A DNA stretch of 64,000 bases from Burkholderiaceae bacterium (GCA_021208885.1 JAJOJF010000048.1:1-64000), one strand, 5' to 3'. Positions 18,098 through 29,827 are shown, counted from the first letter of the stretch. Numbers and translations are program-made. Notes: generated by a model not told the origin, from the letters alone.

Positions 18098-19072
18098 ATG
18101 CGCGCAATCGAAATCAAAGAACCAGGTGGCCCAGAAGTATTGGTAGTGGGTGAGCGTCCAATGCCAGAGCCTGGCCCAGGTGAAGTGTTGATCAAAGTTG
18201 CAGCGGCTGGCATCAATCGGCCGGATGTGTTTCAGCGTCAGGGTAACTACGCTCCGCCACCGGGAGCATCTGATATTCCCGGGTTAGAAGTTGCTGGTGA
18301 GATTGTCTCGGGTGCCGTTGAGGGTTCGCCTTTCAAGGTGGGTGACCAGGTCTGTGCCTTGGTTGCTGGTGGCGGATATGCCGAATACTGTGTCGCCCCA
18401 ATTGAGCAGTGTTTGCCTATTCCGAAGGGTTTGTCTCTGGTTGAGGCTGCTGGTCTGCCGGAAACCTATTACACCGTCTGGAGCAATGTGTTTGATCGAG
18501 GGCGTCTAAGCGAGGGTGAAACATTGTTGGTGCATGGCGGAGCCAGCGGCATTGGGACAACGGCGATTCAGTTGGCCGTGGCCATGGGCAATCCGGTTAT
18601 CGCGACGGTTGGTAGTGATGAGCGTGTCAAGGCAGTCGAAGCGTTGGGCGCTAAAGGCATCAACTACAAAACCCAGGATTTTGTGGAAGAGGTGCGCAAG
18701 CTCACCAACAAGCGTGGTGCAGATGTGATCTTGGACATGGTGGCAGGTGACTATATCGAGCGGGACTTGCAATGTCTGGCTGATGATGGACGCATTGTGA
18801 TTATTGCAACACTTGGCGGCACGGCCGCATCATTTAACGCAAGTTCACTGATGCGTAGGCGCCAGACGATCACAGGCTCTACCTTGCGCCCAAGGCCTGT
18901 AGCCTTCAAGGCCCAAATCGCCAAGAATCTGCAGCAGCATGTCTGGCCGTTGCTTGAGGCCGGCAAAATTAAGCCGATTATTTATGCCCAGATTGATTTG
19001 TCCGAAGCTTCCAAGGGGCACGCCATGATGGAGGCCGGTGAGCAAATTGGCAAAATCATCATGACGGTGTGA
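18098..19072 (+). CDS. NAD(P)H quinone oxidoreductase / zinc-type alcohol dehydrogenase superfamily
   Basis: MDR family ORF (MRAIEIKEPGGPEVLVVGERPMPEPGPGEVLIKVAAAGINRPDVFQRQG; LVHGGASGIGTTAIQLA). Confidence 0.92.
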   Translation: MRAIEIKEPGGPEVLVVGERPMPEPGPGEVLIKVAAAGINRPDVFQRQGNYAPPPGASDIPGLEVAGEIVSGAVEGSPFKVGDQVCALVAGGGYAEYCVAPIEQCLPIPKGLSLVEAAGLPETYYTVWSNVFDRGRLSEGETLLVHGGASGIGTTAIQLAVAMGNPVIATVGSDERVKAVEALGAKGINYKTQDFVEEVRKLTNKRGADVILDMVAGDYIERDLQCLADDGRIVIIATLGGTAASFNASSLMRRRQTITGSTLRPRPVAFKAQIAKNLQQHVWPLLEAGKIKPIIYAQIDLSEASKGHAMMEAGEQIGKIIMTV

Positions 19073-19343
19073 GAGGTCCCCAACCCGTCGACGTCAGTGA
19101 ATGTCGACCAGCACCTATAAGCCTAGATAGAGGTTACAATGTTGGGTTAGCTCGGCATTGTACTTTTTTCCTTTGGGCCTCTATGGGTGGCACCAGTCGT
19201 CTCGTGAGTTGCTTTAGAGATTTGCGAGGCAGACTGTGACTCCGATTAGCCTGGGTTTGCAAATCTGGTTTAGCGACAGATAACCGATGACGCCTAACGG
19301 TAACGAATAACCAATAATTGTGGCGGCCTGCCGCCTTGCTTTC

Positions 19344-20114
19344 ATGACTGACGTTCAATACAAATCTGGCCCCGTTACCCGTTCCAAGACGCTGGTGATT
19401 GGCAACTGGAAGATGAATGGCTCGCTCGAGTCGAACCGCACCTTACTAGACGGCATAGTGGCTGGGGTTGCGGGTGGCGATGGCAAAGCCACCATGGCTG
19501 TCTGTGCGCCATTCCCCTACTTGGCTCAAGTCGCTGACGTGTTAGCAGGAACCAGCATTTCGTGGGGTGCTCAGGACGTCAGCGCCCATGACAAGGGTGC
19601 CTACACCGGTGAAGTGTCAGCTTCGATGCTGCTTGAATTCAACTGCAGTTGGGCCATTGTGGGTCACTCCGAGCGTCGGGCCATGCATGGCGAAACGGTG
19701 GAGCTTGTGGCTGACAAGGCTCAAGCCGCTGCAAAAGCTGGCATCACCCCAGTTTTTTGTGTGGGGGAGTCACTTGCCGAGCGTGAGGCCGGCCAGGTGC
19801 AGACGGTGATTGCGGCACAGCTTGCACCACTTTTGGCAAAAGGCGACGAGCTGGTGGCTCGTACCGTTATTGCCTATGAGCCGGTGTGGGCCATTGGTAC
19901 CGGCAAAACAGCGAGTCCTGAGCAGGCGCAAGAAGTGCATGCTTTTATTAGGGCGCAATTGCCAACAACAGCTAAAGAAGTCCCATTGCTGTACGGTGGC
20001 AGCGTAAAGCCAGACAATGCCGCCACTCTATTTGCGATGGATGATATCGATGGCGGTTTGATCGGTGGTGCGGCTTTGGTAGCAAAAGACTTTTTGGCGA
20101 TTGCGACGGCTTGA
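19344..20114 (+). CDS. tpiA: Triose-phosphate isomerase
   Basis: [38 protein letters not shown] motifs. Confidence 0.97.
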   Translation: MTDVQYKSGPVTRSKTLVIGNWKMNGSLESNRTLLDGIVAGVAGGDGKATMAVCAPFPYLAQVADVLAGTSISWGAQDVSAHDKGAYTGEVSASMLLEFNCSWAIVGHSERRAMHGETVELVADKAQAAAKAGITPVFCVGESLAEREAGQVQTVIAAQLAPLLAKGDELVARTVIAYEPVWAIGTGKTASPEQAQEVHAFIRAQLPTTAKEVPLLYGGSVKPDNAATLFAMDDIDGGLIGGAALVAKDFLAIATA

Positions 20115-20170
20115 CCGGCCAGATCAACGCATCAATGAAAAACATAGACGGAATTTGGAGTTAAACGGAA

Positions 20171-20611
20171 ATGCCCATTGAGTTCACAATATTGCTGGTG
20201 ATTCAGATCATCGTGTCCTTTTCTATCATCGTGCTGGTGCTTTTGCAGCAGGGCAAAGGCGCTGACATGGGTTCAGCATTTGGCAGCGGCTCGGCTGGCA
20301 GCCTGTTTGGCGCCACTGGCGCGGCGAACTTTCTGTCGCGCATGACCAAATGGGCTGCTGTGGTGTTTTTTTTAACAACCATCGGTCTGGCTTACATCGC
20401 CAACTCAGGTGGTCGCGAGCAAGACACTGGCATTATGGAGTCCTTCCAGCCTAGCCAGTCAGTGCCTTCAGTGCCGGGAAGTGCGCCGGCAACACCCTCG
20501 GGTGCCGGAGCTATCCCCAGTGCGCCTCAGGTTCCCAGTGCACCTACTGCACCCAGTGCTCCTACGGCTCCAGCGACTGGCGCAGGCTTGGTACCTAGCC
20601 AGTCCAATTGA
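20171..20611 (+). CDS. secG: Preprotein translocase subunit SecG
   Basis: VLVLLQQGKGADMGSAFGSGSAGSLFGATGAANFLSRMTKW; Pro/Ser/Ala-rich C-terminal tail. Confidence 0.96.
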   Translation: MPIEFTILLVIQIIVSFSIIVLVLLQQGKGADMGSAFGSGSAGSLFGATGAANFLSRMTKWAAVVFFLTTIGLAYIANSGGREQDTGIMESFQPSQSVPSVPGSAPATPSGAGAIPSAPQVPSAPTAPSAPTAPATGAGLVPSQSN

Positions 20612-20683
20612 GGCAAACCGCAGAAACGACAGGTGGAAAGTTACAACCGAGGACTAGTGTTAGAATCTCGTTCTCGGAATTTA

Positions 20684-20768
20684 GCCGACGTGGTGGAATT
20701 GGTAGACACGCTATCTTGAGGGGGTAGTGGCGAAAGCTGTGCGAGTTCGAGTCTCGCCGTCGGCACCA
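20684..20768 (+). tRNA. tRNA-Leu (GAG)
   Basis: GCCGACGTGGTGGAATTGGTAGACACGCTATCTTGAGGGGGTAGTGGCGAAAGCTGTGCGAGTTCGAGTCTCGCCGTCGGCACCA. Confidence 0.97.
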
Positions 20769-20820
20769 GGCAAATAGCTTCAGTAGATTGCATTAAAATT
20801 GCACAAAAGCGCCAAGACAA

Positions 20821-20855
20821 AACCGCGTTACAGAGTAATCTGGCGCGGTTTTTTG
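20821..20855 (+). terminator. Rho-independent terminator after tRNA-Leu
   Basis: AACCGCG...CGCGGTT followed by TTTT. Confidence 0.65.
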
Positions 20856-21059
20856 TTGGTGGGGCATGGTTGAGACTTAGTTGCTGGTGTCTCTCGGCTT
20901 TGTCTTTTGTGTGTTGCTAGTGGCGCATCGTTGGCTAAGTGTTGGCCGGAACGACAGACAGGGTTGTGGACGGCCGTGGTATTTCCAATATTATTTAGCC
21001 ATTACCGATCAAGTAGTCCATACCATTGACTAATTCAGCTGAATTTGACCGCAGATTAA

Positions 21060-22136
21060 ATGGTTTTGTTGCTTGGTCCGGCGCGAATTCTGCAACGCAC
21101 GCTAGGAGATAACGCTTTGGCTACTCAAACCGCTAATCAATCTGCTCCTTCGCCAGATTTGCCACGCATTGCCATCATCGCTACCGGTGGCACGATCGCC
21201 TCTGCAGCACCCGACAAAACCCAGCTTGCTGACTACAAGGTCTCTGTCAGCGCAAATGATCTGGTTTCTGCAGTGCCGGGCTTAGAAGAGTTGGCTCAGT
21301 TCGAGTTTGAGCAAGTGTGCAACATAGAAAGCCACGAGATCGATGATGAGATCCTGCTTAGGCTGGCGGCTTCGGTTCAGCGGTTCTGTGATCGGGATGA
21401 TATTGATGGTGTTGTTATTACCCACGGCACCGATACGCTAGAAGAGACGGCGTTCTTTTTGCATCTCACCATCGATACGATAAAACCGGTGGTAATGGTG
21501 GGCGCCATGCGTCCCGCAACCGCCTTAAGCGCAGACGGCCCTCTAAATCTGTTTCATGCTGTGGTGGTGGCCAGTAATCAGGCATCTGCATCCCGAGGGG
21601 TGTTGGTTGTCATGAACGATCGGATCGTTTCTGCCAGACACGTCACCAAAGGGCACGCCAATGCGGTGGATGCTTTTGTGCCAACTGAGTTTGGTTATCT
21701 AGGTTTGGTGTTTGGGCGGTGGGTCCAGTACCAGTCTCGCATTGATATGCCACACACGGCCTTCAGTGACTTCAAGCGAGGGTTCACCCATGATCTGGCG
21801 GCCGTCGACATTATCTATGACCACCAAGGCGCGAAAACGCACCACTATGGTGCGTCTATTAAAAATGTGAAGGGGATCGTCTTGGCTGCAACTGGTCAAG
21901 GCAGCCTATCGCCAAAGGCATCTCAGGGGGCGCTGATGGCTAAAGAAGTTGGCGTTGTCGTTGTGAGATCAAGCAGAGTTTGGCAGGGGGTGGTCAGACC
22001 ATCAGTAAAAGACGAGCAGTTTGGAACTTTAGCTGCCTACACATTGAATCCAGCCAAAGCCCGTGTGTTACTGCGCCTGGCGTTGCAACGAACTGACAGC
22101 AGAGAGCAGATACAGAAGTGGTTTGCGATTTACTAG
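21060..22136 (+). CDS. Asparaginase (type II-like L-asparaginase)
   Basis: IIATGGTIAS and THGTDTLEETAFFL catalytic motifs; start uncertain. Confidence 0.92.
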   Translation: MVLLLGPARILQRTLGDNALATQTANQSAPSPDLPRIAIIATGGTIASAAPDKTQLADYKVSVSANDLVSAVPGLEELAQFEFEQVCNIESHEIDDEILLRLAASVQRFCDRDDIDGVVITHGTDTLEETAFFLHLTIDTIKPVVMVGAMRPATALSADGPLNLFHAVVVASNQASASRGVLVVMNDRIVSARHVTKGHANAVDAFVPTEFGYLGLVFGRWVQYQSRIDMPHTAFSDFKRGFTHDLAAVDIIYDHQGAKTHHYGASIKNVKGIVLAATGQGSLSPKASQGALMAKEVGVVVVRSSRVWQGVVRPSVKDEQFGTLAAYTLNPAKARVLLRLALQRTDSREQIQKWFAIY

Positions 22137-22440
22137 GCCACAAAAGGCTCGGTCGTAGACAAGTCGATGTCACAACGCAAGAAAAAATGCTAAAGAAAGA
22201 CTGCCAAGGACTGGACGAGTGTAACCGTCGCTATTTCGCTACAGAGTGTATTTTTAAAACAACAAATGTTGTGCTTTACCAACATAAATCACCTAAATCT
22301 AGCCGGCGAGCCATGCTTTTATAGCCAGACGGCCAGAAATTTGATGCAATAACACCAACTTCCCTTAGCGGAGTTAGGGGGGCGAAAACAACGATTCTGT
22401 TGTGTCGCTCTTGTCACTCAAAATCATTGGAGATTCTTAA

Positions 22441-23610
22441 ATGAAAAAGACTCTGCTTGCCGCAGCTCTGCTAGCCGGCTACACCGGCGCCGCTATGGCG
22501 GAAAACAGTGTAACCTTGTATGGTCGTTTAAGCGTAGGTTACGTCTATGAGAGCGTCAAAATTCCTACCGATAATGCGTTAATCAATGCTGAAGTAACAA
22601 ACCCACGGACTGGCACCAACAACCAGTTCGAAATGGCATCGAGCTACGCACCTGGCGGTTCACATTGGGGTATGAAAGGCTCCGAAGACCTTGGTAATGG
22701 TTTGAAGGCTTCGTTTGCGCTTGAGAGCGCAACCATCAACACCACCAACGGCAACTGGAGTGGTTTCGGTCGGCTTGCCTATTTGGAGCTTTCCAAATCT
22801 TCTTGGGGTAGTGTTCGTTTAGGCCGCGACTATACTGCTGGCTCGAATATGGTCTCTGGTATTGACCCGTTTGGTGCTAGTTGGGGTTTTGCTAACGGCA
22901 ATAACTCCATGGGCGTCATTAGTGTTAACCAGCCCAACATGATTAAATACACGACTCCTAGCTTCTCTGGAGCCCAAGCCGCAATTTCTTACTCGACGGA
23001 AGGTACGACAGTTTATAACGGCGACACCGGGGCCCAGGTTTCAGAAGCGGCCTTTGGAACATCAAATAAGAACCGCTATCTCAGTATCGGTTTGCGTTAC
23101 GCAAATGGCCCCGTCCTAGTTGCAGGTTCGTATGATATGGTTTCTCCTGCGAACAATGCTGCTAACACCTCACCGAAAGTGTGGATGCTTGGTGGTACAT
23201 ATGATTTCAAAGTCGCTAAGCTACACGGTGCATTTGGTCAAAATATTGACGGTATCACTTCAGGCTCACCAGTTAGCGATTCGCTCGGCTTGAATGGAGC
23301 GTTCGGTGTTACTGGCGCTGGCTCTATTGCTGCGCAAGGTGTTCGTACCACCAACTGGTTAATCGGTGCAAGTGCTCCTGTCGGTGAGGCTGGTCAGGTT
23401 CTGCTGAGCTTCCAGCAGCAAATCCCCGGCGGCGACCTTGACCAAGCTGATAGCTCTTTTAGCACGCAGAGCATCGTTGGTTTAGGTTATTTGTACTCAA
23501 TGTCAAAGCGTACCCAGTTGTATGCTTCGGTTAACTACGTCAATAACTTGTACATGCTTGACGGTGTGAAGGGTACTCAGGTCGGCGCTGGTATCATTCA
23601 CCGCTTCTAA
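22441..23610 (+). CDS. Gram-negative trimeric porin
   Basis: Signal peptide MKKTLLAAALLAGYTGAAMAENSVTLYGRLSVGY and terminal F (GAGIIHRF). Confidence 0.95.
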   Translation: MKKTLLAAALLAGYTGAAMAENSVTLYGRLSVGYVYESVKIPTDNALINAEVTNPRTGTNNQFEMASSYAPGGSHWGMKGSEDLGNGLKASFALESATINTTNGNWSGFGRLAYLELSKSSWGSVRLGRDYTAGSNMVSGIDPFGASWGFANGNNSMGVISVNQPNMIKYTTPSFSGAQAAISYSTEGTTVYNGDTGAQVSEAAFGTSNKNRYLSIGLRYANGPVLVAGSYDMVSPANNAANTSPKVWMLGGTYDFKVAKLHGAFGQNIDGITSGSPVSDSLGLNGAFGVTGAGSIAAQGVRTTNWLIGASAPVGEAGQVLLSFQQQIPGGDLDQADSSFSTQSIVGLGYLYSMSKRTQLYASVNYVNNLYMLDGVKGTQVGAGIIHRF

Positions 23611-23652
23611 CCGCAAGAGTGAGTCGGTTTTCATAAAGACTCGCTCGCTCCA

Positions 23653-23682
23653 GCAAAAAAGCTCCCTCGGGAGCTTTTTTGC
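23653..23682 (+). terminator. Rho-independent terminator of porin 1
   Basis: GCAAAAAAGCTCCC TC GGGAGCTTTTTTGC. Confidence 0.85.
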
Positions 23683-23832
23683 ATTCAGTTGTCTCATTTC
23701 TAATCCGCGGTTTGTTTTTAGTCTTTCCCGCCTTCTGTTGAGTTCCCTTCACCTCGTTCTTGCAATCATTTTGCATCCACCACCCACAGCTGTTAAGGTT
23801 CATGGTCGGTTAGTCAAGCGTCTCAACTTGCC

Positions 23833-25034
23833 ATGTCTCTCAGAAGATCGTTGTTTTTCTTTTTTCAATCTTTGCCTGGTCCTCTGCTTGGGCAACCCCC
23901 TCGGTAGTTCTCTACGGTGTCATCGACACCGGCTTTAGTTATGTACATGTCTCCCGTAATGCTGTTGGCGGCCAAACTGGGTTGTCAGCTTCGCAGTTCG
24001 GGATGAACTCGGGTGTGCAAAGTGGCTCGCGTTGGGGAATGAAAGGCACCGAAGATTTGGGTGACGGGTGGTCGGTGTCGTTTGTTTTGGAAAGTGGGTT
24101 TAATTCCGACAATGGGCAGTTAGCGCAAGGCGGTCGAGGTTTTGGTCGTCAGGCAACCTTGGGTGGTTCGCATACAGATTTTGGGAATTTGGTTGTCGGT
24201 CGACAGTCAACGATTTCTACTAACTATCTCTCTGCGGTTGATCCGTTCGGTGAGAGCTTTGGCCAGGCCAACATCGGCGCCTCATTTGGATCGGTCAATA
24301 CTGTTCGCTATGACAACTTGATTCAGTATGAGTCACCGAATTTGAATGGGTTTCAGTTTGGTGTTGGTTATTCGACCAATACAGGTGTATCGGGGTTATA
24401 TCGGAGTGGCCAGGTGGATGTCTTTGCGCCACGATCTGAATATTTCGGTACGGTTTCTAACATGCGGGCGCTAACTGCAGCAGCACGTTACACCTACGAC
24501 GAGTTCAGTATTGTGGCGTCGTTCGATCGGGCTTTTGCTGCAGGTCTTGTGCCGGGACCTGATGGTCCTGTTAGCAACATGAATGACGCACAACCGACTG
24601 CCTGGATCGTGGGTGGTACCTACAACTTCAAGGTCATCGAGTTTGCTTTGGCTTATGGCCGTACCTACGACGGTGCTTTTACGGGTAACGGACCTGGAAA
24701 TGGGTTGAGCGATACTGGGCTTGATACTTTTACCGGTGGGGCTGGCGTGCTGTTTGATAAGGGGTTTGACAGTCAGTCGACGATGGTTGGCTTTACCGTA
24801 CCGGTGTCAGGTAATGGCAATGAATTGATGTTTTCTTGGCAGACCAAACAGCCTCGGGGGCGATTGTCAGGCGATGAGACGTTTGCCACGCAGAGTATTT
24901 TGGGGGTGGCGTACACACACGGACTGTCCAAGCGCACTAACCTATATTTCTGGGGGTCATACGGTAATAACTTCCAGATGTTTAATAGTGCTAAAAGCAG
25001 CGTCGTTGGTGCGGGAGTGCGCCACTTGTTCTGA
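23833..25034 (+). pseudogene. Second trimeric porin; start codon out of frame with the signal peptide and mature barrel
   Basis: In-frame reading from 23841 gives QKIVVFLFSIFAWSSAWATPSVVLYGVIDTGFSYVHVS...GAGVRHLF. No ATG/GTG/TTG in this frame between the stop at 23811 and the signal peptide; ATG at 23833 is off by one TC dinucleotide. Confidence 0.75.
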
Positions 25035-25082
25035 CGCACGATGCTACAATCTCGTGGTTTTCACTGATACCCGAGTTTGCCG

Positions 25083-25442
25083 ATGAACCTCGAACAGTAT
25101 TTCCCCGTCCTGTTATTCATCATCGTCGGCTCCTTGATTGGTTTTGCGCTGATCACGGCCGGTTCACTCATCGGCCCGCGCAAGCCCGATGCAGAAAAAC
25201 TTTCTCCGTACGAATGCGGTTTTGAGGCGTTTGGCGACTCCCGCATGAAATTCGACGTTCGCTATTACCTTGTAGCGATTCTTTTCATTTTGTTTGACCT
25301 TGAGATTGCATTTTTGTTTCCTTGGGCCATTGCTAATGGCACCGTGGGGATTGTGGGTTTCACAACCGCGATGATCTTTTTAGTCATTCTGACGGTTGGG
25401 TTTCTTTATGAATGGAAAAAGGGCGCGCTCGATTGGGAGTAA
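25083..25442 (+). CDS. nuoA: NADH-quinone oxidoreductase subunit A
   Basis: [18 protein letters not shown]...[40 protein letters not shown]. Confidence 0.97.
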   Translation: MNLEQYFPVLLFIIVGSLIGFALITAGSLIGPRKPDAEKLSPYECGFEAFGDSRMKFDVRYYLVAILFILFDLEIAFLFPWAIANGTVGIVGFTTAMIFLVILTVGFLYEWKKGALDWE

Positions 25443-25490
25443 GTCTGGCGTTTTGTGTTGTCCCTGAGTCTGAAAACAATTGGTGAAACG

Positions 25491-25967
25491 ATGGCGATTG
25501 ATGGCATTCTGAAAGAAGGCTTTGTCACGACCAGCGCCGATAAGGTGATTAACTGGGCAAAGACAGGTTCCATGTGGCCAATGACATTCGGGTTGGCCTG
25601 CTGTGCTGTTGAGATGATGCACGCTGGCGCGTCGCGTTATGACCTTGACCAGTTTGGCATCGTATTTCGTCCAAGTCCGCGTCAATCTGACTTGATGATC
25701 GTGGCGGGTACGCTATGCAACAAGATGGCGCCAGCTTTGCGAAAGGTCTATGACCAGATGCCTGAGCCGCGCTGGGTGATTTCAATGGGATCATGTGCTA
25801 ACGGTGGCGGTTACTACCACTACTCATATTCGGTAGTGCGTGGCTGTGATCGCATTGTGCCGGTTGACGTTTACGTGCCCGGCTGCCCACCGACTGCGGA
25901 AGCGTTGCTGTATGGCTTGTTGCAAATGCAAAACAAGATTCGTTTGACCAACACGATTGCGCGCTAG
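25491..25967 (+). CDS. nuoB: NADH-quinone oxidoreductase subunit B
   Basis: [41 protein letters not shown]. Confidence 0.97.
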   Translation: MAIDGILKEGFVTTSADKVINWAKTGSMWPMTFGLACCAVEMMHAGASRYDLDQFGIVFRPSPRQSDLMIVAGTLCNKMAPALRKVYDQMPEPRWVISMGSCANGGGYYHYSYSVVRGCDRIVPVDVYVPGCPPTAEALLYGLLQMQNKIRLTNTIAR

Positions 25968-26053
25968 GTGTTGAAATAAATATTGGTTACAAGGTTTCGT
26001 GTTGATGCGGTTTTTGATCACGAACCAAAAATTTAACGAAGGCAACTTTACTC

Positions 26054-26674
26054 ATGTCCAGACTTTCCACCCTGCAACAGAATTTGCTTGATGTGCTGGG
26101 TCAAGACGCTGATGTGGTGATGGCGTATGACGAACTGACGCTGACCGTGCCTGCTGACCAGTGGGTGGCGATAGCTGAGCGACTGCGTGATGAACCGAGT
26201 CTGAAGTTTGAGTCCTGTATTGATTTATGCGGCGTCGACTATTTGACATATGGACAAGGCAAAGAAGGACAGCCCGAGGCCCCGATGCCTGTGTTTCCTG
26301 CCCGGTTTTCTGTAGTCGCCCAGTTAATGTCGCTCACTCACAACTGGCGCTTGCGCGTTCGTACATGGCCAAGTGACAGTGAGTTTCCAGTGCTGGATTC
26401 TTTGGTCAATGTTTGGCCGGCAGCAAACTGGTACGAGCGTGAAGCATTTGACCTCTTTGGTATCGTGTTTGCAGGTCACCCGGACCTGCGCCGCATTCTC
26501 ACGGACTACGGATTTATTGGCCATCCGTTTCGCAAAGACTTCCCGATTTATGGCAACGTTGAAATGCGTTATGACCCTGAGCAGGGGCGTGTGGTCTATC
26601 AGCCTGTCACGATTGAGCCGCGCGAAATTATTCCGCGAGTCATCCGTGAAGACGGCTACGGTGTGGGGCGTTAA
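26054..26674 (+). CDS. nuoC: NADH-quinone oxidoreductase subunit C
   Basis: 30-kDa subunit motif [39 protein letters not shown]. Confidence 0.97.
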   Translation: MSRLSTLQQNLLDVLGQDADVVMAYDELTLTVPADQWVAIAERLRDEPSLKFESCIDLCGVDYLTYGQGKEGQPEAPMPVFPARFSVVAQLMSLTHNWRLRVRTWPSDSEFPVLDSLVNVWPAANWYEREAFDLFGIVFAGHPDLRRILTDYGFIGHPFRKDFPIYGNVEMRYDPEQGRVVYQPVTIEPREIIPRVIREDGYGVGR

Positions 26675-26676
26675 TC

Positions 26677-27933
26677 ATGGCTGAAATCAAAAACTACACC
26701 TTGAACTTTGGCCCTCAGCACCCGGCAGCCCACGGCGTGTTGCGTCTGGTGCTTGAGCTTGATGGCGAAGTGATCCAGCGTGCTGACCCCCATATTGGGC
26801 TTTTACACCGCGCCACTGAAAAACTCGCAGAGCATCGGACATTCATTCAGGCCTTGCCCTACATGGATCGTCTGGACTACGTGTCCATGATGTGTAACGA
26901 ACACGCCTACGTCATGGCCATCGAGAAACTCATGGGTGTCACGCCACCATTGCGTGCACAGTACATCCGTGTGATGTTCGATGAAATCACCCGGATTCTC
27001 AACCACCTGATGTCCTTGGGTTCGCATGCCTTGGACGTGGGCGCCATGGCGGTGTTTTTGTATGCCTTCCGCGAGCGCGAAGACCTGATGGATTGCTACG
27101 AGGCTGTCTCCGGTGCGCGTATGCACGCAGCCTATTACCGTCCGGGCGGTGTGTACCGCGACCTGCCCGACAGCATGCCGCAGTTTCATGGACCGTCAAA
27201 ATTCCGTTCCGAGAAAGATATCAAGTTTATTAACGATGCCCGTTCGGGGTCGTTGCTGGACTTCATTGAAGACTTCACCAACCGCTTTCCTGCGTGTGTC
27301 GATGAGTACGAGACACTCCTGACCGACAACCGTATCTGGAAGCAACGGTTGGTTGGCATTGGCGTTGTCGAACCTGAGCGTGCCAAGGCGCTTGGATTTA
27401 CTGGCCCGATGTTGCGTGGTTCAGGCGTGGCCTGGGACTTGCGCAAGATGCAGCCGTATGAGGTCTATGACCGCATGGAGTTTGACGTGCCGGTTGGTGT
27501 CAATGGCGACTCGTATGATCGCTATCTAGTGCGGGTGGCCGAAATGCGTGAGAGTAATCGCATCATTGCGCAGTGCGTGCAGTGGCTACGCAACAACCCT
27601 GGTCCGGTGATGCTCGATAACCACAAGGTGACACCACCACATCGCACCGACATGAAAACCAACATGGAAGAGCTGATCCATCACTTTAAGCTCTTTACTG
27701 AAGGTTTTCATGTGCCTGAGGGCGAGGTTTACAGTGCCGTTGAGCACCCCAAGGGTGAATTCGGTATTTATCTGGTGTCTGATGGCGCCAACAAGCCTTA
27801 CCGTCTGAAGATCCGTGCGCCAGGGTTTGCTCATCTGCAGTCCCTTGATGAGATGACACGGGGTCATATGTTGGCTGATGCGGTAACCGTGATTGGCACC
27901 CAGGATATTGTGTTTGGTGAGATTGATCGTTGA
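26677..27933 (+). CDS. nuoD: NADH-quinone oxidoreductase subunit D
   Basis: 49-kDa subunit: [22 protein letters not shown]... and C-terminal DIVFGEIDR. Confidence 0.97.
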   Translation: MAEIKNYTLNFGPQHPAAHGVLRLVLELDGEVIQRADPHIGLLHRATEKLAEHRTFIQALPYMDRLDYVSMMCNEHAYVMAIEKLMGVTPPLRAQYIRVMFDEITRILNHLMSLGSHALDVGAMAVFLYAFREREDLMDCYEAVSGARMHAAYYRPGGVYRDLPDSMPQFHGPSKFRSEKDIKFINDARSGSLLDFIEDFTNRFPACVDEYETLLTDNRIWKQRLVGIGVVEPERAKALGFTGPMLRGSGVAWDLRKMQPYEVYDRMEFDVPVGVNGDSYDRYLVRVAEMRESNRIIAQCVQWLRNNPGPVMLDNHKVTPPHRTDMKTNMEELIHHFKLFTEGFHVPEGEVYSAVEHPKGEFGIYLVSDGANKPYRLKIRAPGFAHLQSLDEMTRGHMLADAVTVIGTQDIVFGEIDR

Positions 27934-27959
27934 TCAGCCAGAAATTGGATAGATTGAAC

Positions 27960-28451
27960 ATGTTGCTTTCAGAACAGGCATACAAAAAGATTGACCGGGA
28001 GCTTGCCAAGTATCCCGACGATCAGAAGCAGTCGGCCATCATGGCTGCCTTGGCGATTGCGCAGGAAGAAAAAGGCTGGGTGTCTCCTGAGGTTATCGAA
28101 GATGTAGCCAAGTATTTGGGTCAGCCCCCAATTCTGGTGCAAGAAAATGCGACCTTCTACAACATGTTTGACGTTAAACCTGTCGGCCGCTTCAAGATCA
28201 CCGTTTGCACCAACTTGCCCTGTGCCTTGCGCGATGGTGAAAAAACCATGGACTACATCAAGCAAAAGCTTGGCATTCAAGTCGGTCAAACGACACCTGA
28301 TGGGCAATTCACGCTGGTTGAAGGTGAATGCATGGGTGCTTGTGGTGATTCGCCAGTGTTGCTGGTTAACAACCAACACATGTGTGTACGCATGGCCCCG
28401 GAAAAAATTGATGCGATGTTGACTGAACTGTCAGCAGTCAAGGAGGCATGA
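27960..28451 (+). CDS. nuoE: NADH-quinone oxidoreductase subunit E
   Basis: 2Fe-2S thioredoxin-like: [24 protein letters not shown]...[16 protein letters not shown]. Confidence 0.96.
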   Translation: MLLSEQAYKKIDRELAKYPDDQKQSAIMAALAIAQEEKGWVSPEVIEDVAKYLGQPPILVQENATFYNMFDVKPVGRFKITVCTNLPCALRDGEKTMDYIKQKLGIQVGQTTPDGQFTLVEGECMGACGDSPVLLVNNQHMCVRMAPEKIDAMLTELSAVKEA

Positions 28452-29815
28452 GCGTGAGTATCTCAGCTGTTTTGGAGAAGTATTCACAGGGGCTTGATCC
28501 CGCACCGCAGGGTGACCTGGCTAATTCGATGGCCTTGCACGGTCGTCATATTTCGCCTCAGATCATGGCTGATCTCGATGGCAAGAATTGGCGTTTGGCG
28601 GATTACGTCAAGCGTGGCGGCTATGAGGCACTGAAAAAAGTGCTCACCATGAAGCCTGAGGACGTGATTGCTGAAATCAAGACATCAGGTTTGCGTGGTC
28701 GTGGAGGCGCCGGGTTTCCAACCGGGTTGAAGTGGAGTTTCATGCCGCGCACCTTTCCCGGTCAAAAGTATCTGGTTTGTAACTCAGACGAGGGTGAGCC
28801 TGGCACGTTTAAAGACCGCGATATCTTGCGCTTGAACCCACATATTGTGATTGAGGGAATGGCCATTGGTGCCTATTGCATGGGTGTGTCCGTTGGCTAC
28901 AACTACATCCACGGCGAGATCTTCGAGGTCTACGAGCGGTTTGAAGAGGCGTTGGAAGAGGCTCGTGCCGCAGGATTTCTCGGTAACAAGATTCTCGGTT
29001 CGGACTTCAGTTTCGAATTGCATGCGTTTCACGGTTATGGCGCGTACATCTGTGGGGAAGAGACGGCGCTGCTAGAGTCGCTCGAAGGCAAGAAGGGTCA
29101 ACCACGCTTCAAGCCCCCATTTCCGGCGAGTTTTGGTCTATACGGCAAACCGACCACGATTAATAACACCGAAACGTTTGCTGCTGTGCCCTGGATCATC
29201 CGTAACAGCGGTCAGGCATACCTGGATGTGGGCATCCCCAACAACGGTGGTACAAAGTTGTTCTCGGTGTCAGGTGATGTCGAGATGCCAGGTAACTACG
29301 AAGTGCCGTTGGGCACGCCGTTTTCCAAGCTACTGGAGCTGTGTGGTGGCATGCGTGGCGGCCGCAAACTGAAGGCCGTCATTCCCGGTGGGTCAAGCGC
29401 GCCGGTCATCCCCGGCGACATCATGATGGATACCACCATGGATTACGACGCGATTGCCAAGGCTGGATCGATGCTCGGTTCAGGTGCAGTTATCGTGATG
29501 GATGAAACGCGTTGCATGGTGAAGTCCTTGTTGCGCTTGTCGTACTTCTACTATGAAGAAAGTTGTGGCCAGTGCACACCGTGTCGTGAAGGCACGGGTT
29601 GGCTTTATCGAATGGTGCATCGTATTGAGCACGGCAAAGGCCGCCCGGAAGATCTGGAGTTGCTTGATTCGGTCGCCGGCAACATCATGGGCCGCACGAT
29701 TTGCGCGCTCGGTGATGCTGCCGCCATGCCTGTGCGAGGGTTCCTAAAGCACTACCGTGACGAATTCGCCTATCACATCGAGAACAAGCGATGTGTCGTG
29801 GCTCCTTACCTTTGA
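28448..29815 (+). CDS. nuoF: NADH-quinone oxidoreductase subunit F
   Basis: [35 protein letters not shown]. Confidence 0.97.
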   Translation: MSVSISAVLEKYSQGLDPAPQGDLANSMALHGRHISPQIMADLDGKNWRLADYVKRGGYEALKKVLTMKPEDVIAEIKTSGLRGRGGAGFPTGLKWSFMPRTFPGQKYLVCNSDEGEPGTFKDRDILRLNPHIVIEGMAIGAYCMGVSVGYNYIHGEIFEVYERFEEALEEARAAGFLGNKILGSDFSFELHAFHGYGAYICGEETALLESLEGKKGQPRFKPPFPASFGLYGKPTTINNTETFAAVPWIIRNSGQAYLDVGIPNNGGTKLFSVSGDVEMPGNYEVPLGTPFSKLLELCGGMRGGRKLKAVIPGGSSAPVIPGDIMMDTTMDYDAIAKAGSMLGSGAVIVMDETRCMVKSLLRLSYFYYEESCGQCTPCREGTGWLYRMVHRIEHGKGRPEDLELLDSVAGNIMGRTICALGDAAAMPVRGFLKHYRDEFAYHIENKRCVVAPYL

Positions 29816-29827
29816 TTTGGATTGACC

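Noticed and set aside
26803-27189. His-rich minus-strand ORFs within nuo genes (also e.g. 34093..34542, 37686..38228)
   Set aside because: Complementary-strand shadows of conserved nuo coding sequences, not independent genes.
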